Shown here in pieces: positions 54,632 to 63,891 of a stretch of 64,000 nucleotides of DNA (its first letter is position 1; every line of letters starts with the position of its first letter). The stretch lies in assembly GCA_027484575.1 (NCBI GenBank), contig JAIXSQ010000012.1, forward strand, positions 1 through 64,000, given 5' to 3'. The DNA comes from Comamonadaceae bacterium (GTDB lineage: Bacteria; Pseudomonadota; Gammaproteobacteria; Burkholderiales; Burkholderiaceae_C). A model generated the notes under the pieces. That model had not been told where the DNA came from. It worked only from the letters and a program-made list of their open reading frames with translations, and did not search any database. A program made the position numbers and the translations under genes.

Positions 54632-55039
54632 ATGCAACTGACGAACCTCGACACCGGGGTGGCTTTGCCATTGCCCGACGACTTGCTGTGGAGCGACGAG
54701 CACGCGTGGTCGCCTGCCGTGGCGTCCACGTCCTACCTCATCACGGGTGCCTTGTTGATCCAGTCCGCCACCCGGCAGGCCGGTCGCCCGATCACCTTGG
54801 TGGGCGCACCCGACATGGCGTGGGTGACGCGCGCCACGGTCGAGCAGTTGCGTGCGTGGGCCGCGATCCCGGTGGGCGGCACCACGGGCCGCTTCGAACT
54901 GAGCTTCACCGATGGCCGCGTGTTCACGGTCGCCTTCCGCCATCAGGAGGCCGCCATCGAGGCCGAACCCGTGCTGGGCATTCCGGCGCGATCCGGCTCC
55001 GACTTCTACCGCCTGACCCTTCGATTCCTGGAGATTTGA
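54632..55039 (+). CDS. Tail protein of unknown function
   Basis: A 135-residue protein, MQLTNLDTGVALPLPDDLLWSDEHAWSPAVASTSYLITGALLIQS, mostly beta with RFELSFTDGRVFTVAFRHQ near the end. Located right after the tape measure, where distal tail proteins stand in siphoviruses. I do not know the family. AAGGTTTTCC before the ATG is a weak ribosome site. Confidence 0.65.
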   Translation: MQLTNLDTGVALPLPDDLLWSDEHAWSPAVASTSYLITGALLIQSATRQAGRPITLVGAPDMAWVTRATVEQLRAWAAIPVGGTTGRFELSFTDGRVFTVAFRHQEAAIEAEPVLGIPARSGSDFYRLTLRFLEI

Positions 55040-55040
55040 G

Positions 55041-58000
55041 ATGCCGATTCAATCCGGCGATGTGAAGCTGCTGAAGTCCGCCGTGATGGCGGACGTGCCC
55101 GAAGGCGGCGGCGCACCCACGGGCCTCGTGATCCCCGACGGCGTCTCGAACGCGATCTTTCCGGACATCTCCGAGCTGGATCGTGCCGGAGGCCGCGTCA
55201 ACCTGCGCAAGAGCTTCGTGCAGGTGGCCACCGACGACACCGACACCTACTTCGGGGCCAACGTCATCGTGGCCGAGCCGCCGCAGGACGAGCGCGTCAG
55301 CGTCACGCTGTTCTCCACCCGCAAGACATTCGACACCCGCGAGCAGGCGCAGACCCGCATCGAGGCCTACCTCAACAAGGGGCCGGAGTGGGCGGGCTAC
55401 CTGTTCGAGAACCACATCGCGGGCCAGCGCGTGGTGCAACTGTTCCAGCGCCCGAGCGACGCCGTGCCCAACGTCGGCCAGACCCTCGTCCTGATCGAGA
55501 ACGAAGGCCTGCCGACGCAAAAGGAGCAGTACATCCGCGCCACCGCCGTCTCGGTGGTCGAGCGCAGCTTCACCTACAACACCGATCAGGACTACAAGGC
55601 GGCGGTCGTCACCGTCGCCATCAGCGACGCGCTGCGCTTCGACTTCACGGGCTCGCCTGCCAGCCGCACGTTTACTCGGGCGGCCAACAGCACCAAGGTA
55701 CGCGACACGGTGGTGGCCGACGCGGGCACCTACGTCGGCGTGGTGCCCCTGACGCAAGCGGCCAATGTGGGCGATTTCACCATCAAGGGCGCGTCCATCT
55801 ACACGCAGCTCGTGCCCAGCGCCCAGACCGAGACACCGATCTCCTTCGTGCCACCTTACGCCGCAGCGGGGCTGCCCGTGCCGGGCGCGGCACCCGTGAG
55901 CTACACGGCCAGCCACGCCTGGAACACCACCCTCAAGTTCAATCTGCCCGGCGGCTGCCTGCCCGGATCGCTGTCCATCGTCACCGACGGCGTCACGATC
56001 TTCGACGACGCGGGGCTGCTCAAGACCGCCAGCGGCACGCTGGGCACCATCGACTACGCCAACGGCATCCTGAGCCTGAACTCCGGCTCGATGTCGAACA
56101 GCAAGTCCATCACCTACACGCCCGCCGCGTCTTTGCAGCGCGCGCCGCAAAGCTCGGAGATCGCGGTCACGCCGGAGTCGCGCAGCCAGTCTTACGTCGG
56201 CACCGTAAACCCGGTGCCGCAGCCCGGCACGCTCTCCATCAGCTACATGGCGCAGGGCCGGTGGTACGTGCTGTCGGATGGCGGCAACGGCTCGCTCAAG
56301 GGGCTGGACGCCAGCTACGGCGCGGGCACTTTCAACAAGAACACCGGGGCCTTCGTGGTGACGCTGGGCGCGCTGCCCGACGTCGGCTCGTCCCTGATCC
56401 TGACGTGGAATGTGCCGACGCAAGAAACGCAGCAGCCGACCGCCGCTCTGAAAGCGTCGCAGGCCTTGCAGCTCGCCCCGCCCGAAGGCAAGAGCGTGCA
56501 GCCGGGAACGCTCACCATCACCTGGCCGCACGAGAGCGGCACCGGCACGCGCACGGCGTCCGCCGCCACCTCCGGCACGCTCAGTGGAGCCGCCACCGGC
56601 AACCTGAACGTCGCGCAGAACCTCTTGAGCTTCGCACCGAACGTCTTGCCGCCGGTCGGCGCGCTGCTGACGGTGGACTACGTTGCGGGCCCCAAGCAGG
56701 AAGACAGCTTCGCGCACCCCTCGCGCGATGGCCAGGGCCACGTGCCGGTGACCGCGACTCTGGGCTCCATCGAGCCGGGTTCGCTGGAGATCGAGTGGAA
56801 CACCCTGACCGACACGACGGTGCTGGGTGTCTACACGCAGCAGCAGATCCAGGCGATGGGACTGGGTTTGTGGAATCTCGTCGATCCCACGCAGTACGCC
56901 CGCGACGATGGGGCGGGCAACGTGCTGCGCGCAGGCCAAGTCATCGGCAGCGTCGACTACGCCACCGGCGCGGTGCAGTTTCAACCCGATGTCACTCTCA
57001 AGATTCCACGCCCCGTCTATGGCGCTCAACGCCTCGGCTGGGCTTCGGGCGTGGGCCAGATGTTCCGCCTCAACTACGGCGGCATCAGCTACGTGGACGC
57101 GCCGTCGATGTACCCGAACGACGAGTCCGGCTACGTCAAGCTGCGCTACAACAGCGCGGGCTCGACCAGCAACCACAGCGAGACGTTCGCGTTCAGCCCG
57201 TCGTTTCGGCTGGTGCCCGGCGTCAACGCGCAGGTGGTGACCGGAACGGTATTGCTGGCCATTGCGGGCAGCCAGCCCTGGGGCGACAACGGTCAGGGAA
57301 CGCTCCGTGAATTCACGCCCAGCGGCTGGGTCACGCGCGGCAGCATCAACTACCTCTCGGGCGCGGTGACCCTCACCTCGTGGTCGGCGGGCGCGACCAA
57401 CAGCATCACGCGCGCCAGTTGCGTGACCACCGTGGGCGAGAACATCTCCAGCGAGTACGTGTTTCGCACGGGTGCTGCGCCGCTGCGCCCGGGATCGCTT
57501 TCCATCCAGTTCGCTCGTGCGGTGGGTGGAACCCAGACCGTGACGGCAGGCATCGACGGCACGATCACCGCGTCCGGCGTCAGCGGCAATGTCGACTACG
57601 ACACCGGCCTCGTGCGCGTGCGCTTTGGCACCGTGGTCACGGCGGCTGGCAACGAGACGGAGCCGTGGTTCGACGCCGAGAACGTCCGTCCGGACGGCAA
57701 GATCTTCCGGCCCGAGCCAGTGGCGGCATCCAGCCTGCGCTACAGCGCTGTGGCCTACAGCTATCTGCCCCTGGACGCGGCGCTGCTGGGTATCGACCCG
57801 GTGCGCCTGCCCAGCGACGGGCGAGTGCCGATCTTCCGCCCGGGCGGCTTCGCCGTCGTCGGCCACACCGGGCGCATCACCGCGTCGGTCAGCAACGGCC
57901 AGACCATCGACTGTGCCCGCGTTCGTCTGTCGCGCGTGCGCGTGGTCGGCAACGACGGTGTGGTGATCCACACCGGTTACGCCACCGATCTGGAGGCAGG

Positions 58001-58649
58001 CATTGTCACCTTCACCGACGTGACCGGCTACAGCCAGCCTGTGACCATCGAGCACCGCATCGAAGACATGGCCGTGGTGCGTGACGTGCAGATCAACGGC
58101 GAGATCAGCTTCACGCGCCCTCTGACGCACGCCTATCCGCTGGCCAGTCCCGGCGACCCGGTCTCCGGCAGCTTCGTCTCGAGTGCGCTGGTGGCCGGTG
58201 ACCTGTTCGCCCGCGTGAACCTCGTGTTCGATCAGAGCACCTGGAACGGCAGCTGGTCGGATGAGCTCGTCGGCAGCGCTGCCACCGCCACCTTCAACCA
58301 CACCCAGTACCCGATCACCGTCACCAATCGCGGGGCGCTCACCGAGCGCTGGGTGGTGCGGATGACCAACAGCACCTCGTTTGAGGTCATCGGCGAGAAC
58401 GTCGGCGTAATCGCCACCGGCAACACCAGCGCCGACTGCGCGCCCAACAACCCGGCGACCGGGGTGCCGTACTTCCGCCTGCCTGCGCTCGGCTGGGGCA
58501 ACGGCTGGGCCACCGGCAACGTGCTGCGCTTCAACACCATCGGCAGCCAGTTCCCGGTCTGGGTGGTGCGCACCGTCCAGCAGGGGCCGGAGTCCGTGCC
58601 CGACGACCACTTCACGTTGCTGATTCGCGGCGACATCGACACCCCTTGA
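55041..58649 (+). CDS. Large tail-tip protein with repeated beta domains
   Basis: A 1202-residue structural protein. The first 290 residues form one unit (MPIQSGDVKLLKSAVMADVPEGGGAP); then come about six diverged repeats of roughly 80-150 residues with the start PG(S/T)L-x-I and a later G-x-(V/I)-(D/N)Y-x-(T/S)G motif, near residues 305, 393, 487, 578, 734 and 817. The last part has DGVVIHTGYATDLEAGIVTF and ends before a plain stop. It may form the baseplate or a long side fibre. No enzyme motif is visible. Confidence 0.75.
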   Translation: MPIQSGDVKLLKSAVMADVPEGGGAPTGLVIPDGVSNAIFPDISELDRAGGRVNLRKSFVQVATDDTDTYFGANVIVAEPPQDERVSVTLFSTRKTFDTREQAQTRIEAYLNKGPEWAGYLFENHIAGQRVVQLFQRPSDAVPNVGQTLVLIENEGLPTQKEQYIRATAVSVVERSFTYNTDQDYKAAVVTVAISDALRFDFTGSPASRTFTRAANSTKVRDTVVADAGTYVGVVPLTQAANVGDFTIKGASIYTQLVPSAQTETPISFVPPYAAAGLPVPGAAPVSYTASHAWNTTLKFNLPGGCLPGSLSIVTDGVTIFDDAGLLKTASGTLGTIDYANGILSLNSGSMSNSKSITYTPAASLQRAPQSSEIAVTPESRSQSYVGTVNPVPQPGTLSISYMAQGRWYVLSDGGNGSLKGLDASYGAGTFNKNTGAFVVTLGALPDVGSSLILTWNVPTQETQQPTAALKASQALQLAPPEGKSVQPGTLTITWPHESGTGTRTASAATSGTLSGAATGNLNVAQNLLSFAPNVLPPVGALLTVDYVAGPKQEDSFAHPSRDGQGHVPVTATLGSIEPGSLEIEWNTLTDTTVLGVYTQQQIQAMGLGLWNLVDPTQYARDDGAGNVLRAGQVIGSVDYATGAVQFQPDVTLKIPRPVYGAQRLGWASGVGQMFRLNYGGISYVDAPSMYPNDESGYVKLRYNSAGSTSNHSETFAFSPSFRLVPGVNAQVVTGTVLLAIAGSQPWGDNGQGTLREFTPSGWVTRGSINYLSGAVTLTSWSAGATNSITRASCVTTVGENISSEYVFRTGAAPLRPGSLSIQFARAVGGTQTVTAGIDGTITASGVSGNVDYDTGLVRVRFGTVVTAAGNETEPWFDAENVRPDGKIFRPEPVAASSLRYSAVAYSYLPLDAALLGIDPVRLPSDGRVPIFRPGGFAVVGHTGRITASVSNGQTIDCARVRLSRVRVVGNDGVVIHTGYATDLEAGIVTFTDVTGYSQPVTIEHRIEDMAVVRDVQINGEISFTRPLTHAYPLASPGDPVSGSFVSSALVAGDLFARVNLVFDQSTWNGSWSDELVGSAATATFNHTQYPITVTNRGALTERWVVRMTNSTSFEVIGENVGVIATGNTSADCAPNNPATGVPYFRLPALGWGNGWATGNVLRFNTIGSQFPVWVVRTVQQGPESVPDDHFTLLIRGDIDTP

Positions 58650-58667
58650 CCAGAAGGAATCAATTCA

Positions 58668-59939
58668 ATGGCTGACCTCACCGTCAAGTACTTCAACAGC
58701 GGCATGACCGGCGCGCCGCAGATCTCCAACAACTGGGGCGATCTGGTGACGATGCTCGATGCCTGCCTCGTCAACGGATTTGCCCTCAAGGCCATCGACA
58801 CGCTGACCTGTGTCGATGGTGTGGCCACCGCCACCATCAGCGCGGGCCACGCCTACAGGCCCGAGCAGGTGGTCGAGATCGCCGGGGCCGATCAGCCCGA
58901 GTACAACGGGCAGTTCCGGGTCATCGCTACCACCGCAACCACGTTCAGCTACGCGGTCACTGGTACGCCCGTATCGCCCGCGACGAGCACGACCAGCCTC
59001 GCGGCCAAGGTCGCACCACTGGGCTGGGAGAAGGCGTTCGCGGGAACGAACAAGGCGGCGTACCGCAGCCAGAACCCCGCCTCGCCGCAAAACCTGCTGC
59101 TGATCGACGACAGCCTCAAGACGCCCGGGTACACGACGACGTGGGCCAAATGGGCCAACGTCGGCATCGTCGAAGACCTGTCGGACATCGACACCATCGT
59201 CGGCGCGCAGGCTCCATTCGACCCGAACAACCCGACGCAGAACTGGAAGCAGGTTCAGGCCAACCAGTGGGGTTGGTACAAGTGGTACCACGCCCGCACC
59301 AGCGGCTACGACAACTCGGGCGACAGCGGCGGCGGCAACCGCAACTGGGTACTGATCGGCGACGACCGCCTGTTCTACCTGTTTGTCACCAATGCCGCCG
59401 GGTACGGCTGGTACGGGCGCAATGGCTATTGCTTCGGCGACATCACGAGTTTCAAGCCCGCCGACGACTACGCAACGGTGCTGGCCGCCGAGGATGTTTA
59501 CTGGAGCAACAGCAGCGCGGGCTACGCAAGCTATCCAGGGCAGTACAACGGCTACGGGCTGACGCAGTCGCTCGAATTCACCGCCAAGGTACTGCTTCGC
59601 AACCATACCCAGCTCGGCAACCCCGTGCGGTTCGGGCTGACTTCCCTGAACACCAACAACGGCCAGCAGGTCTGTGGACGCGGGCCGATGCCGTTTCCGA
59701 ACGGCCCGGACTACAGCCTGTGGCTGCTGCCGACCTATGTGCGGCAGGAGGATGGCCATATGCGCGGCCTGATGCCCGGGATGCTGTGGATGCCGCAGGA
59801 TCGCCCTTACTCGGATCAGACCATCGTCGACAACGTCGTCGGCCAGACAGGCAGGAAATTCCTGCTGGTCAGGACGCAGTACAGCTCAGAAGCCGAAGGC
59901 GCGCAGATCGCCTTCGATATCACCGGCCCGTGGAGGTAA
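58668..59939 (+). CDS. Tail-tip protein, aromatic and Gly/Asn-rich
   Basis: A 423-residue protein, MADLTVKYFNSGMTGAPQISNNWGDLVTMLDACL. The second half is rich in Trp, Tyr, Gly and Asn (WVLIGDDRLFYLFVTNAAGYGWYGRNG), as in phage adhesins, and it reads like a surface protein with a beta fold. AAGGAAT stands before the ATG. It is likely part of the tail tip or receptor-binding complex; family not recognised. Confidence 0.68.
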   Translation: MADLTVKYFNSGMTGAPQISNNWGDLVTMLDACLVNGFALKAIDTLTCVDGVATATISAGHAYRPEQVVEIAGADQPEYNGQFRVIATTATTFSYAVTGTPVSPATSTTSLAAKVAPLGWEKAFAGTNKAAYRSQNPASPQNLLLIDDSLKTPGYTTTWAKWANVGIVEDLSDIDTIVGAQAPFDPNNPTQNWKQVQANQWGWYKWYHARTSGYDNSGDSGGGNRNWVLIGDDRLFYLFVTNAAGYGWYGRNGYCFGDITSFKPADDYATVLAAEDVYWSNSSAGYASYPGQYNGYGLTQSLEFTAKVLLRNHTQLGNPVRFGLTSLNTNNGQQVCGRGPMPFPNGPDYSLWLLPTYVRQEDGHMRGLMPGMLWMPQDRPYSDQTIVDNVVGQTGRKFLLVRTQYSSEAEGAQIAFDITGPWR

Positions 59940-59942
59940 GCC

Positions 59943-60938
59943 ATGGCGTGGTGGGACAGCGTGGCGTCGTTGACGCCGGTCGCGGCGTGGGATGCGCTGC
60001 ACTTCTCGAACGGGCAACTGCAGGATCAGGTCGGCAGCAATGCCATCACCGTGCAGGGCGGTGTGGCCACGCCATTTCCGCTCTACGGTTTGTACGGCCA
60101 GGACAAGCCCTGGCCGTTGGCCACGCCGATGTCCTTGTCCGGCGACTTCGTGCTGGCGGGTTTCGTGATGCACGTCAGCCGAGGGCTGGTGTTCTACAAG
60201 ACCCTCGGCGACAGCAACAGCTACTTTCTGGATCAGGAGTCCAACGGCGCGATCTACCAGTACGCCAATGGCAGCGGCGGTCAGGTGGGTAGCGGGCCCG
60301 CGTGGGGCACGCCCAAGTTCATGGCGCTGGTGGTCAGCCCGGCTAGTGCGCGCGTCTACATCAACGACGACTGGGCGGGCGCGGCTTTCGCGCGCTCGTG
60401 GGTTGCGGACAGCGTGGGAGGCATCGGCTACTACGCCGACGGCAACGAATACAACATCGGCGGCAGCGAGAGGTTCTTCGCAGCCGGGTTGTGGTCGGGT
60501 GCCGCTAGCCTTTCCGATCTGCGCGCGTTGGAGGCCGCCTGCCGCGCTGCACTTGCCGGGCCGCCGGTCAGCGTTCACGCCGCAGCCTTGAGCCGATTGC
60601 ACAGCCCGAACTCCGATCTGTGGAGCCAGCCGGGCAGTCACCCGCGACAGCATCGGGGCGTGGCCAGCAGTCGCCGCAACATCCACTTCGGCGGCAACGG
60701 TCAGATCACCGGTACTGTCAAGGAAAAGGGGCAGCCCGACCAACCCCTCGTTCGCCAAGTTCTGCTCTACAGCGAAAACACCCACACCCTGGTGGCGAGC
60801 ACGTGGTCTCAGGCTGATGGCACCTACCGATTCGAGCGCATCGACCCTCAACAGCGCTACACGGTGATCAGCACGGACTACCGACAGATGTACCGCGCAG
60901 TGATCGCGGACAACCTCAGGCCGGAGCCGATGCCATGA
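59943..60938 (+). CDS. Tail protein with LamG-like and carboxypeptidase-regulatory-like domains
   Basis: A 331-residue protein. Residues about 10-200 look like a concanavalin/LamG jellyroll (AAWDALHFSNGQLQDQVGSNAITVQGG ... ARVYINDDWAG). The C-terminal 80 residues (ITGTVKEKGQPDQPLVRQVLLYSENTHTLVASTWSQADGTYRFERIDP) are a clear carboxypeptidase-regulatory/Cna-B-like beta sandwich. Such domains bind sugar or hold fibres together. Overlaps the next gene by four bases. Confidence 0.72.
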   Translation: MAWWDSVASLTPVAAWDALHFSNGQLQDQVGSNAITVQGGVATPFPLYGLYGQDKPWPLATPMSLSGDFVLAGFVMHVSRGLVFYKTLGDSNSYFLDQESNGAIYQYANGSGGQVGSGPAWGTPKFMALVVSPASARVYINDDWAGAAFARSWVADSVGGIGYYADGNEYNIGGSERFFAAGLWSGAASLSDLRALEAACRAALAGPPVSVHAAALSRLHSPNSDLWSQPGSHPRQHRGVASSRRNIHFGGNGQITGTVKEKGQPDQPLVRQVLLYSENTHTLVASTWSQADGTYRFERIDPQQRYTVISTDYRQMYRAVIADNLRPEPMP

Positions 60939-61330
60939 CCGTCGCCATCACGCAGGAACACAACGAGGCACGACTGGCGGGCACGCTGTCCTTCCTCGAT
61001 GCAGGAACCAACCCGGCGCGGCTGCGCATCTACGGCGGCACACGCCCACCCAGTCCGGCGGCGACGCCCACCAGTGCGATGCTGGTGGAGATCGCGCTCA
61101 CCAAGCCCGCAGGAACGATTGCGGGCGGTTTGCTGACGCTCACCCAGCAGGAGGACGGCCTCATCGCCGCGACCGGCATCGCCACCTGGGCGCGGCTGGT
61201 CAACGGCAATGAGGTGACGGCGCTCGATCTGGATTGCAGCGGCACCGATGGCGCGGGCGACGTGAAGCTCGCCAGTACCAACCTCTATCTGGGCGGCGAC
61301 GCCCGGATGGTGTCGGCCATCTTGGGCTGA
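60935..61330 (+). CDS. Small tail-tip protein
   Basis: A 131-residue beta-rich protein: MTVAITQEHNEARLAGTLSFLDAGTNPARLRIYGGTRPPSP, then LVEIALTKPAGTIAGGLLTL and NEVTALDLDCSGTDGAGDVKL. Relatives stand in tail-tip clusters of phages next to the protein before it. No function known. It overlaps the preceding gene (ATGA). Confidence 0.65.
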   Translation: MTVAITQEHNEARLAGTLSFLDAGTNPARLRIYGGTRPPSPAATPTSAMLVEIALTKPAGTIAGGLLTLTQQEDGLIAATGIATWARLVNGNEVTALDLDCSGTDGAGDVKLASTNLYLGGDARMVSAILG

Positions 61331-61346
61331 TGTCGTGGGGTGAACG

Positions 61347-63302
61347 ATGCCTTCGAACTCTGGCCAGAACGTCGACCTGCTGTACGACCGACCCGCCGCC
61401 ACCGATGCCGATCTGATCTTCGGCGCGGACTACGTGCCGCCGCGCAACGACGTGTTGGTGCAGGCCACGCTGCCGTTGCCGGTGGCCAGCATAGCCTTCA
61501 TCCCGCCCGCGCGGCTGGAGGTGCTGGCCGAGCTGCCGGGCCTGACGGTCAGCACGCTCATCCTGCGCCCGAGCGTGCCGCTCAACGTCGGCGTGGCCAG
61601 CCTGCCCGGCGTGGCGTTCACCGGCGAGGTGCGCTACGCCTCGCGTACGCAGCGCCCGACGGTGCGCCAAATGGCGCACGAGTGGCAGCAGGCCGTGCAG
61701 CACGAGGGCGGCGCAGCGCAGCGCCAGCAGGATGCGACGGCCATGCCCGCAGGCTGGGGCGCGGCGTGGCAGCGTGGGACTGTGTCGGTGCACGGCATCG
61801 CGCATCGCCTGCCGCCAATCTTGGTGGCCGCGCCGCTGCTGCGGCGCACCGGCCAGCAGCAAGCGACGCGCTTGCACGGCGCAACCGGGTTCGCCCACGA
61901 GAACGCGACGCCCATCGCGCAGGTTCGGACGGGCGTGTTCCAGAACGCCACCCGTTTGCGCGACGCCACGCGCTTCGCGCATCAGGACGGTGATCGCAGC
62001 AAGCGCGCCGGTCGGCTCGCCCTCTGGCAGAGCGCCCGACCGCTGACGCAGCGCCAAGGCACGGACTTCCAGAGCGCAAGCCGCCGACCGGTGGGCTGGC
62101 GCGGGCGGTACCAGGAAGCGATGCGGCCACCGCCCGGCATCAGCGTGTGGGTGATCCCCGAGCCGCCCGAGCCGCCGCGCTGCTACACGCCGAGCGGCCA
62201 TCTGCTGTTCGCTGCGCTGGCTCCTGCCGGAGCGCATCTGCTGTTCTTTTGCGAAAACCACATCGACCCGCCCGATGGCGAGCCGGTGGTCGTTCCCGTT
62301 CGGAGGGTCTATTTCGTGATCAACAACGTGACCCTGCACCGGCTGCCCGATGGTTTGCCGGTGCCGGTGTTCAATCTCTCGCTGTCGCTCGACGCCGCGT
62401 CCTGGACGTGGGGCTTCGAGGCACTGCTCCCCGCCGCCGCAGAAAGCCTCGTCGCGCCCGGCAGCAACGGCGGCCCGGTTGAACTGGTGGCCAGCGTCAA
62501 CGGCACTCAGTTCCGGGTGCTGGCCGAGAGCATCAGCCGCGAGCGGGTGTTCGGCGACGCCAGCATCCGCATCTCGGGACGAGGGCGCAACGCCGTGCTG
62601 GCTGCCCCCTACGCGCCGGTGATGAATTTCCAGCAGCCGCAGGCGCGCACCGCGCAGCAGTTGATGGACGACGTACTCACGCTCAACGGCATCCCGCTGG
62701 GTTGGAGCATCGATTGGGGCCTGACCGACTGGAACGTCCCGAGCGGGGTATTCACCCAGCAGGGTACGTGGGTGGAAGCCCTGGTTGCCATTGCCAGTGC
62801 GGCCGGGGGTTACCTGATCCCGCACCCGTCCGACCAGAGCATCCGCGTGCGCCACCGTTATCCGACTGCGCCCTGGGAGTGGAACACCGCCACGCCAGAC
62901 TTCGTGCTGCCTGTCGATGCGGTGGCCCGCGAGTCGCTGCGCTGGGTAGAGAAGCCCGGCTACAACCGCGTGTTCGTGTCCGGCCAGGATGTCGGTGTGC
63001 TTGGGCAGGTGAGCCGGGCTGGGACTGCCGGGGATGTGCTGGCTCCGATGGTGGTCGATGCGCTGATCACGGAGGCCGCTGCAGCGCGCCAACGCGGCAT
63101 CGCTGTACTGGCCGATACCGGACAACAGATCGAGGTGAGCCTGCGCCTGCCGGTGCTGGCTGAGACGGGGATCATCGAGCCGGGTGCGTTCGTCGAGTAC
63201 CAGGACGGCAGCGTGACACGGCTGGGCATCGTGCGCTCGACGCAAGTCGAGGCTGGAATGCCGGAGGTCTGGCAGACCTTGGGGGTGCAGAGCCATGCAT
63301 AA
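61347..63302 (+). CDS. Tail hub-like protein
   Basis: A 651-residue protein. The N-terminal half is Arg/Ala/Gln-rich with short degenerate repeats of about 18-20 residues (ATRLHGATGFAHENATPIAQ, ATRLRDATRFAHQDGDRSKR). The C-terminal half (from about 310, RVYFVINNVTLHRLPDG) resembles tail hub proteins with a beta-barrel plus helical layout, e.g. TAQQLMDDVLTLNGIPLGWSIDW. It should lie at the tail tip and contact the tape measure end. The two halves differ in make-up, which suggests a fusion. Confidence 0.7.
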   Translation: MPSNSGQNVDLLYDRPAATDADLIFGADYVPPRNDVLVQATLPLPVASIAFIPPARLEVLAELPGLTVSTLILRPSVPLNVGVASLPGVAFTGEVRYASRTQRPTVRQMAHEWQQAVQHEGGAAQRQQDATAMPAGWGAAWQRGTVSVHGIAHRLPPILVAAPLLRRTGQQQATRLHGATGFAHENATPIAQVRTGVFQNATRLRDATRFAHQDGDRSKRAGRLALWQSARPLTQRQGTDFQSASRRPVGWRGRYQEAMRPPPGISVWVIPEPPEPPRCYTPSGHLLFAALAPAGAHLLFFCENHIDPPDGEPVVVPVRRVYFVINNVTLHRLPDGLPVPVFNLSLSLDAASWTWGFEALLPAAAESLVAPGSNGGPVELVASVNGTQFRVLAESISRERVFGDASIRISGRGRNAVLAAPYAPVMNFQQPQARTAQQLMDDVLTLNGIPLGWSIDWGLTDWNVPSGVFTQQGTWVEALVAIASAAGGYLIPHPSDQSIRVRHRYPTAPWEWNTATPDFVLPVDAVARESLRWVEKPGYNRVFVSGQDVGVLGQVSRAGTAGDVLAPMVVDALITEAAAARQRGIAVLADTGQQIEVSLRLPVLAETGIIEPGAFVEYQDGSVTRLGIVRSTQVEAGMPEVWQTLGVQSHA

Positions 63303-63516
63303 CCTCTACGAGCAGTTCCGCCAACTTATCCCTGAGCCGCCATTGCAGGCGGGCACGGTAGTGGGCGTCGGCTCCGGAGTCGTGACCGTCGCCTTGCCCG
63401 GCGGCGGCTTGATCCGCGCACGCGGCAGCGCTGCCATCGGCCAGAAGGTGTTCGTGCGCGACGACGTCATCGAAGGCGTTGCGCCCAGCCTGACGCTGGA
63501 AATCATCGAAATCTGA
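63295..63516 (+). CDS. Small tail-tip protein with OB-like fold
   Basis: A 73-residue protein, QAGTVVGVGSGVVTVALPGGGLIRARGSAAIGQKVFVRDDVIEGVAP, a compact beta barrel by pattern, similar to small proteins that close phage tail-tip gene clusters. Starts inside the end of the hub gene (8-bp overlap). Confidence 0.65.
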   Translation: MHNLYEQFRQLIPEPPLQAGTVVGVGSGVVTVALPGGGLIRARGSAAIGQKVFVRDDVIEGVAPSLTLEIIEI

Positions 63517-63539
63517 AACCCAACTTTCCGATCAACCCT

Positions 63540-63570
63540 GAACCCGCCCACGAGGCGGGTTCTGCATTTC
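63540..63570 (+). terminator. Hairpin after the tail module
   Basis: Stem GAACCCGCC-CACGA-GGCGGGTTC (63540-63562) followed by TGCATTTC, a weak T-run. It is placed between the tail and lysis genes and may end or attenuate the tail transcript. Confidence 0.65.
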
Positions 63571-63582
63571 TGGAGACCCGCA

Positions 63583-63891
63583 ATGACCGAACCCGAACAA
63601 CAAGCGCCCGCCGCCCTCGTGGAGAACATGCTGCTTCTGCGCAAGGAGGACTTCGACGATCTGCTCGACCGTGCCGCCGAACGCGGAGCCGAGCGTTGCC
63701 TCGCCCATCTCGGCCTAGAAAACGGCAGCGCCGCAAAGGACATCCGCGAGCTGCGCGACCTGCTGGAAGCGTGGCGCGATGCCCGTCGCACGGCGTGGCA
63801 GACCACGGTGAAGGTCATCACCACCGGCATCCTGGCCGCGCTGCTGGTCGGCGCTGCCTTCAAGTTGAAGCTGATGGGAGGCGCGCAATGA
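63583..63891 (+). CDS. Small membrane protein (DUF6127-like)
   Basis: A 102-residue protein: helical N-terminal part with LLRKEDFDDLLDRAAERGAERCLAHLGLENGSAAKDIRELRDLLEAWRDARR, then one membrane helix (VITTGILAALLVGAAFKL). It fits the DUF6127 type found at the start of lysis modules, possibly a holin-like or accessory protein. GGAGAC stands before the ATG. It overlaps the next gene (ATGA). Confidence 0.7.
   Translation: MTEPEQQAPAALVENMLLLRKEDFDDLLDRAAERGAERCLAHLGLENGSAAKDIRELRDLLEAWRDARRTAWQTTVKVITTGILAALLVGAAFKLKLMGGAQ

Noticed and set aside
54924..58610. 1228-codon open frame on the minus strand
   Set aside because: Shadow of the large tail-tip gene on the plus strand; the composition is typical of antisense reading of GC-rich genes.
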